In this document: positions 60,718 to 64,000 of the stretch, one piece after another
How the letters are laid out: every line of letters begins with the position of its first letter
Numbering within the stretch: position 1 is the first letter of the stretch
Source of the DNA: Falsigemmobacter faecalis
Lineage (GTDB): Bacteria; Pseudomonadota; Alphaproteobacteria; Rhodobacterales; Rhodobacteraceae
Length of the DNA stretch: 64,000 nt
Direction of reading: 5' to 3'
Assembly (NCBI RefSeq): GCF_003863335.1
Contig: NZ_RRAZ01000015.1
Span: forward strand, 51,292 to 115,291
Made by a program: the position numbers and the translations under genes
The notes under the pieces: model-generated
Database searches by the model: none
Told to the model about the DNA's origin: nothing
Seen by the model: only the letters and a program-made list of their open reading frames with translations

Positions 60718-61481
60718 TGGGACCTTTGCGACTGGCCCTGCAATATGTGCTTTCGTTTCTGTTCATCATTCAGATGTATGTGATGATGACGGTGATTGCT
60801 TTGGGGTTCTTCCCCTGGGCGGCTTTTTCAAGGCGCGGCGCGATGATGGCCTGCCATGCCTTCTGTGGCTGGGTGCGCTTTTCGGCGCGCTGGATGGTGG
60901 GGCTGCGCACCGAGATCCGGGGCACGCCGCCCACGGGTCCGGTGCTGGTCGCATCCAAGCATCAGTCGTTTCTGGATATCATTCTGCTGTTTTCGGCGCT
61001 GCCGCATCCGCGCTTTGTGATGAAGCGCGAGCTGCTGTTCACGCCGGTGCTTGGGCAATATGCCATGCGGATCGGCTGCATTCCGGTCAATCGTGACAAG
61101 GGCATGACCGCGCTGCGTGAGATGCTGAAGGCTGCGAAAACCGGGCCGCATGCCAATGGCCAGCTGATCATTTTTGCGCAGGGTACGCGGGTCGCTCCGG
61201 GGGTGAAAGAGCCCTATAAGATCGGCGTCGGCGCACTTTATCAGTCGCTGAAGCGCGAGTGCTTTCCGGTGGCGGTCAATGTCGGCGTCTTCTGGCCGCG
61301 GCGCGGGATTCTGCGCAAACCGGGCCTTGCGGTGCTGGAGTTTGTGCCCCCCATCGCACCGGGCCTGAAAGTTGCCCCCTTCATGGAGGTGCTTGAAGAG
61401 GTGATTGAGGCGCGCTCGGAGACGCTTCTTGACGAGGCGCTGGACCAGTTCCCTGAGAAGGCCCGGGGCGCCCGGGTCTGA
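60717..61481 (+). CDS. plsC: 1-acyl-sn-glycerol-3-phosphate acyltransferase
   Basis: Makes phosphatidic acid by acylating lysophosphatidic acid at the inner membrane, 254 aa. An N-terminal hydrophobic segment (8-33) anchors it. The catalytic motif is SKHQSFLDIIL (H-x4-D), motif III is IIFAQGTRVAPG (in place of FPEGTRS), and RDKGMTALREML is motif II. Its ATG uses the last A of the ftsX stop (TAATG). Confidence 0.92.
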   Translation: MGPLRLALQYVLSFLFIIQMYVMMTVIALGFFPWAAFSRRGAMMACHAFCGWVRFSARWMVGLRTEIRGTPPTGPVLVASKHQSFLDIILLFSALPHPRFVMKRELLFTPVLGQYAMRIGCIPVNRDKGMTALREMLKAAKTGPHANGQLIIFAQGTRVAPGVKEPYKIGVGALYQSLKRECFPVAVNVGVFWPRRGILRKPGLAVLEFVPPIAPGLKVAPFMEVLEEVIEARSETLLDEALDQFPEKARGARV

Positions 61482-61541
61482 TCGTGCCGGGCCGCAGGAT
61501 CTGCCGCCCCGCCCGTGCCTGTTGATGTGAAAGGAGTGCGC

Positions 61542-62729
61542 GTGCTTTCTCCCGGTCTGCGGCTTTATCGCTTTTTGCGCGGCCCCGCCCCCGGTGGCAG
61601 CGAGAGCATTTCCGGAGAGCGTCCCTCCGGGCGGCTGGCCTGGCTTCATGCGCCCGATGCGGCTGCCGTTCTGGCCTTCCGTCCGCTGATGGCGCGGTTG
61701 CGCGATGAGCGGATGGCCGATCACTTCCTGCTGACCTGCGCGGAACCCGGGGTGCCCGGCACCCTCGCGCCGCCCGCTGATGAGCCCGCTCTGGCGGCCG
61801 CTTTTCTTGACCACTGGCGGCCCGATTACGGCATCTGGGCCTCCGGCGGTCTGCGGCCGGTGCTCCTTTATACGGCGGCAGCGCGGCATCTGCCGGTTGT
61901 CCTGACCGGGGGCACCGAGCCGGGTCTTGGCGCCGGGCGGCTGATCCCGCGGCTGATGCGCGGTCTTTTTGCGGCCTTTCGGCAGATTTTCGTCACCGAT
62001 CAGACCGCTGCGCGGGCCTTTTTGCGCGTGGGCGCGCCGCCTGCGCGTCTTGAGGTGGCGGGGCGGATGGAGGAGGCCTCTCACAGCCTGCCGGTCCCCG
62101 AGGCTGAACGCGAGGCGCTGTCGCGCATCCTTGGCACCCGCCCGGTCTGGCTTGCCGTGGGCGTGCCGGAGGAGGAGGAGGCGCTGGTGATCCGCGCCCA
62201 TCTGAAGGCGCTGCACAGCGCGCATCGGCTGCTTTTGATCCTTGTGCCCGCCTCTGCTGACCGGATCCCGGCCCTGCTGCGCGATCTGCCGGGGAGCTAC
62301 GGGCTTGAGGCAGGCTACCGCGCCGCCGATGAAGACCCCGATGAGGACACGCAGGTCTATCTGGCCGATGATGATGAGCCGGGTCTGTGGTATCGCCTCG
62401 CGCCTCTGACCTGGGCGGGGGGCAGTCTGAAAGGCGCGGGCCCGATGCGCCACCCCTTTGAGGCCGCCGCCGCAGGCTCGGCCCTGCTGCACGGGCCGAA
62501 TTTCGGGCCTTACCTGCACGCGATGGAGCGGCTGCAATCCGCAGGCGGCGCCCGCCTGGTGCCACGGGGCGAGGAGCTGGGCGATGTGGTGGGCGATATG
62601 CTGGCCCCGGACCGCTGTGCGCGGATTGCCCAGGCCGCCTGGGCCGTCACCTCAGAAGGCGGCGAGGCCAGCGACAAAGTGATCGCTGCCGTATCCGCCA
62701 TTCTCGACAGCAAAGGAGCGCGGTCATGA
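61542..62729 (+). CDS. WaaA-like 3-deoxy-D-manno-octulosonic acid transferase (divergent)
   Basis: A 395-aa protein resembling the glycosyltransferase N-terminal domain of Kdo transferase, in the position expected of waaA (directly before lpxK). Visible features are [13 protein letters not shown] at the N-terminus, [19 protein letters not shown], the central GTEPGLG, and [21 protein letters not shown], where the nucleotide-sugar site lies in WaaA (usually GHNPLEPA). The motif is altered (RHPFEAA), so activity or specificity may differ. The start is GTG at 61542, with AAAGGAG 5 nt upstream. Overlaps lpxK by 4 bp. Confidence 0.8.
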   Translation: MLSPGLRLYRFLRGPAPGGSESISGERPSGRLAWLHAPDAAAVLAFRPLMARLRDERMADHFLLTCAEPGVPGTLAPPADEPALAAAFLDHWRPDYGIWASGGLRPVLLYTAAARHLPVVLTGGTEPGLGAGRLIPRLMRGLFAAFRQIFVTDQTAARAFLRVGAPPARLEVAGRMEEASHSLPVPEAEREALSRILGTRPVWLAVGVPEEEEALVIRAHLKALHSAHRLLLILVPASADRIPALLRDLPGSYGLEAGYRAADEDPDEDTQVYLADDDEPGLWYRLAPLTWAGGSLKGAGPMRHPFEAAAAGSALLHGPNFGPYLHAMERLQSAGGARLVPRGEELGDVVGDMLAPDRCARIAQAAWAVTSEGGEASDKVIAAVSAILDSKGARS

Positions 62730-63727
62730 GCCATGCCCCCGCCTGGTGGTTCACCCCGCCCTATGCCCCGGATCTGCGCGCAAGGCTGCTGGCCCCGCTC
62801 GGAGCCGCCTATGGTGCGGCGACGGCGCGCCGCGTGGCGCGGGCGGCACAGGGCTACCGCGCCGGGGTGCCGGTGATCTGCATCGGGAATATCAATGCGG
62901 GGGGGACGGGGAAAACGCCGACGACGATCCTGCTCGCGCAGCGCCTGTCAGCGCCGGGGCGGCGGGTTTTCATTGTTTCGCGTGGCCATGGCGGCAGCCT
63001 GAAAGGCCCGGTTCTCGTGGATCCGGCCCGTCATCGCGCCGCGCAGACCGGCGATGAGCCCCTGTTGCTGGCAGCCTTTGCCCCGGTCATCATCGCCCGC
63101 GACCGCGCTGCGGGTGTGCGGCTGGCCGAGGCCGGCGGCGCGGATCTGATCCTTCTTGATGACGGCCATCAGAACCCCTCCGTGCAAAAGGACCTCTCCA
63201 TCGTGGTCGTTGATGCGCACCGCGGCTTTGGCAACGGGCGCTGTCTGCCCGCAGGGCCGCTGCGCGAGCCGGTGCTGCGCGGTCTGGCGCGGGCTGATCT
63301 TCTGCTGTCGATCGGACCGGAAGCTGCGCAGAGCCGGTTCGGCAGTCTCTGGGGTAATGGTGTGCACTCCGTGCCCCGTGTCACGGCAGAGCTGAAGCCC
63401 CTGCAGATGGGCATGGACTGGCAGGGGGAGCGGGTGATCGCCTTTGCGGGCATCGGGCATCCTGAGAAGTTCTTCGCCACCCTGCGCGGCGAGGGGGCCG
63501 ATCTGGTCGGCACCGTGGCGCTGGGCGATCACGAAGCCTTCGCGCCCGCGCTGCTGATCCGGCTGGAGCAGGAGGCGAAGCTGAAGGGCGCACAACTGGT
63601 CACCACGGAAAAAGACGCAGCCCGGCTGCCGGATCACTTCCGCCGCAAAGTCCTGACTTTGCCGGTGCGGCTGGAGATCACCGGGGGGGAAGACCATCTT
63701 GCGGCAGCGCTGGCCCGTGTGATCTGA
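62726..63727 (+). CDS. lpxK: Tetraacyldisaccharide 4'-kinase
   Basis: Phosphorylates the 4' position of the lipid A disaccharide at the inner membrane, 333 aa. The Walker A loop is [18 protein letters not shown] (52-69), followed by VSRGHGG and the conserved [19 protein letters not shown]. The C-terminal [14 protein letters not shown] is also typical. It is the last gene of ftsE-ftsX-plsC-waaA-lpxK. Confidence 0.94.
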   Translation: MSHAPAWWFTPPYAPDLRARLLAPLGAAYGAATARRVARAAQGYRAGVPVICIGNINAGGTGKTPTTILLAQRLSAPGRRVFIVSRGHGGSLKGPVLVDPARHRAAQTGDEPLLLAAFAPVIIARDRAAGVRLAEAGGADLILLDDGHQNPSVQKDLSIVVVDAHRGFGNGRCLPAGPLREPVLRGLARADLLLSIGPEAAQSRFGSLWGNGVHSVPRVTAELKPLQMGMDWQGERVIAFAGIGHPEKFFATLRGEGADLVGTVALGDHEAFAPALLIRLEQEAKLKGAQLVTTEKDAARLPDHFRRKVLTLPVRLEITGGEDHLAAALARVI

Positions 63728-64000
63728 AGGGCGGTCGCCGGGCCGGAGAGGGCATAGGGGGCTGTAAAATCCCTGCAACTCTGGTGGCGAAGGTCAATCC
63801 GTTCCGATCCTGAGCGTCCCTGCGGGCATTGTCGGCTGCGCTGCCGGATCCCCGGGACCGGCAGGCCGGATCTCTGTCGGAGATGCGTGGCTGCGGCAGC
63901 GATTGAGGCGGCTGTCTGGCACCTGTCAGAGCATAAATGTAACCATCCGGCGCAGCTTGCAATTACCCATAAGTTTCCGGCGGCGGCTTTGCCATGCGTG
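63728..64000. other. Right-end intergenic sequence, no gene seen
   Basis: About 270 bp after lpxK. No terminator with a T-run is visible and no start codon with a Shine-Dalgarno leads out of the window. AT content rises toward the end (from about 63930), which may mark a promoter of a gene beyond the window. Confidence 0.4.

Noticed and set aside
60828..62537. Long minus-strand open frame (569 codons) opposite plsC and waaA
   Set aside because: Antisense shadow caused by high GC at third codon positions; composition is Arg/Gln/His-rich, no Shine-Dalgarno, and both plus-strand genes are well supported.

Overview
This 64 kb window is a stretch of chromosome from a high-GC alphaproteobacterium, almost certainly a member of the Rhodobacterales (Rhodobacteraceae). 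The pointers are the split F0 operon atpI-B-E-F'-F, family proteins typical of the group (DUF4175/TIGR02302, FYDLN-acid protein, Irr-type Fur regulator, MJ0042 zinc-ribbon protein, a divergent WaaA next to LpxK), a PHB thiolase with PhaR-like sites, and an intergenic repeat family. I see no prophage, insertion sequence, CRISPR array or obvious island; nearly everything is core or lineage-core metabolism on both strands.

Layout. 1-5 kb: end of proA, a class V aminotransferase, purD, and divergent xseA. 5-11.6 kb: a minus-strand cluster argH, two very small lipoproteins, lysA and a large DUF4175 membrane protein, with a TlpA thioredoxin starting on the opposite strand from the same CATG as argH. 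11.6-14.3 kb: the F0 part of ATP synthase. 14.5-19.8 kb: ArsR regulator, hydrolase, Irr, TrkH, TruA and a beta-barrel outer-membrane protein. 19.9-20.7 kb: two identical tRNA-Ala(GGC) genes. 20.7-28.9 kb: small conserved proteins, two metalloproteases, YbgC, MYG1, MiaB, and an OmpA protein/lipoprotein pair sharing a domain. 29-31.5 kb: phoH-ybeY-corC. 31.8-34.2 kb: ycgN-ltaE, preceded by a striking short transcription unit, then a queuosine-precursor transporter. 34.4-42 kb: FemAB-like and GNAT acetyltransferases, SuhB, a KamA/EpmB-like radical SAM enzyme, an MFS transporter, and alr-mlaE-mlaF.

42.3-51.3 kb is a catabolic block: phaA (acetyl-CoA thiolase) lies back to back with a seven-gene pyrimidine/hydantoin degradation operon (carbamoyl-amidohydrolase, dihydropyrimidinase, SDR, and an ABC importer with two permeases and a THI5/NMT1-like binding protein). 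The divergent intergenic region carries paired CTGCN3GCAG sites near phaA and a RutR-like palindrome at the predicted start of the pyrimidine operon. 51.3-57 kb: PfkB kinase, Nth, AraC-MGMT fusion, OmpA lipoprotein, an unrecognised protein behind a strong promoter and structured leader, and argB. 57.5-63.7 kb: SixA-type phosphatase, zinc-ribbon protein, then ftsE-ftsX-plsC-waaA-lpxK, a cell-division/lipid operon.

The most promising undescribed element is the minus-strand unit at about 33366-33604. It has a perfect TTGACA box, a Shine-Dalgarno with 11 contiguous matches to the 16S tail, an 18-codon Val-rich mini-ORF, one RNA element with three mutually exclusive pairing partners, and a strong intrinsic terminator 41 nt before ycgN. 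It reads as either a translated regulatory leader or a dual-function small RNA.
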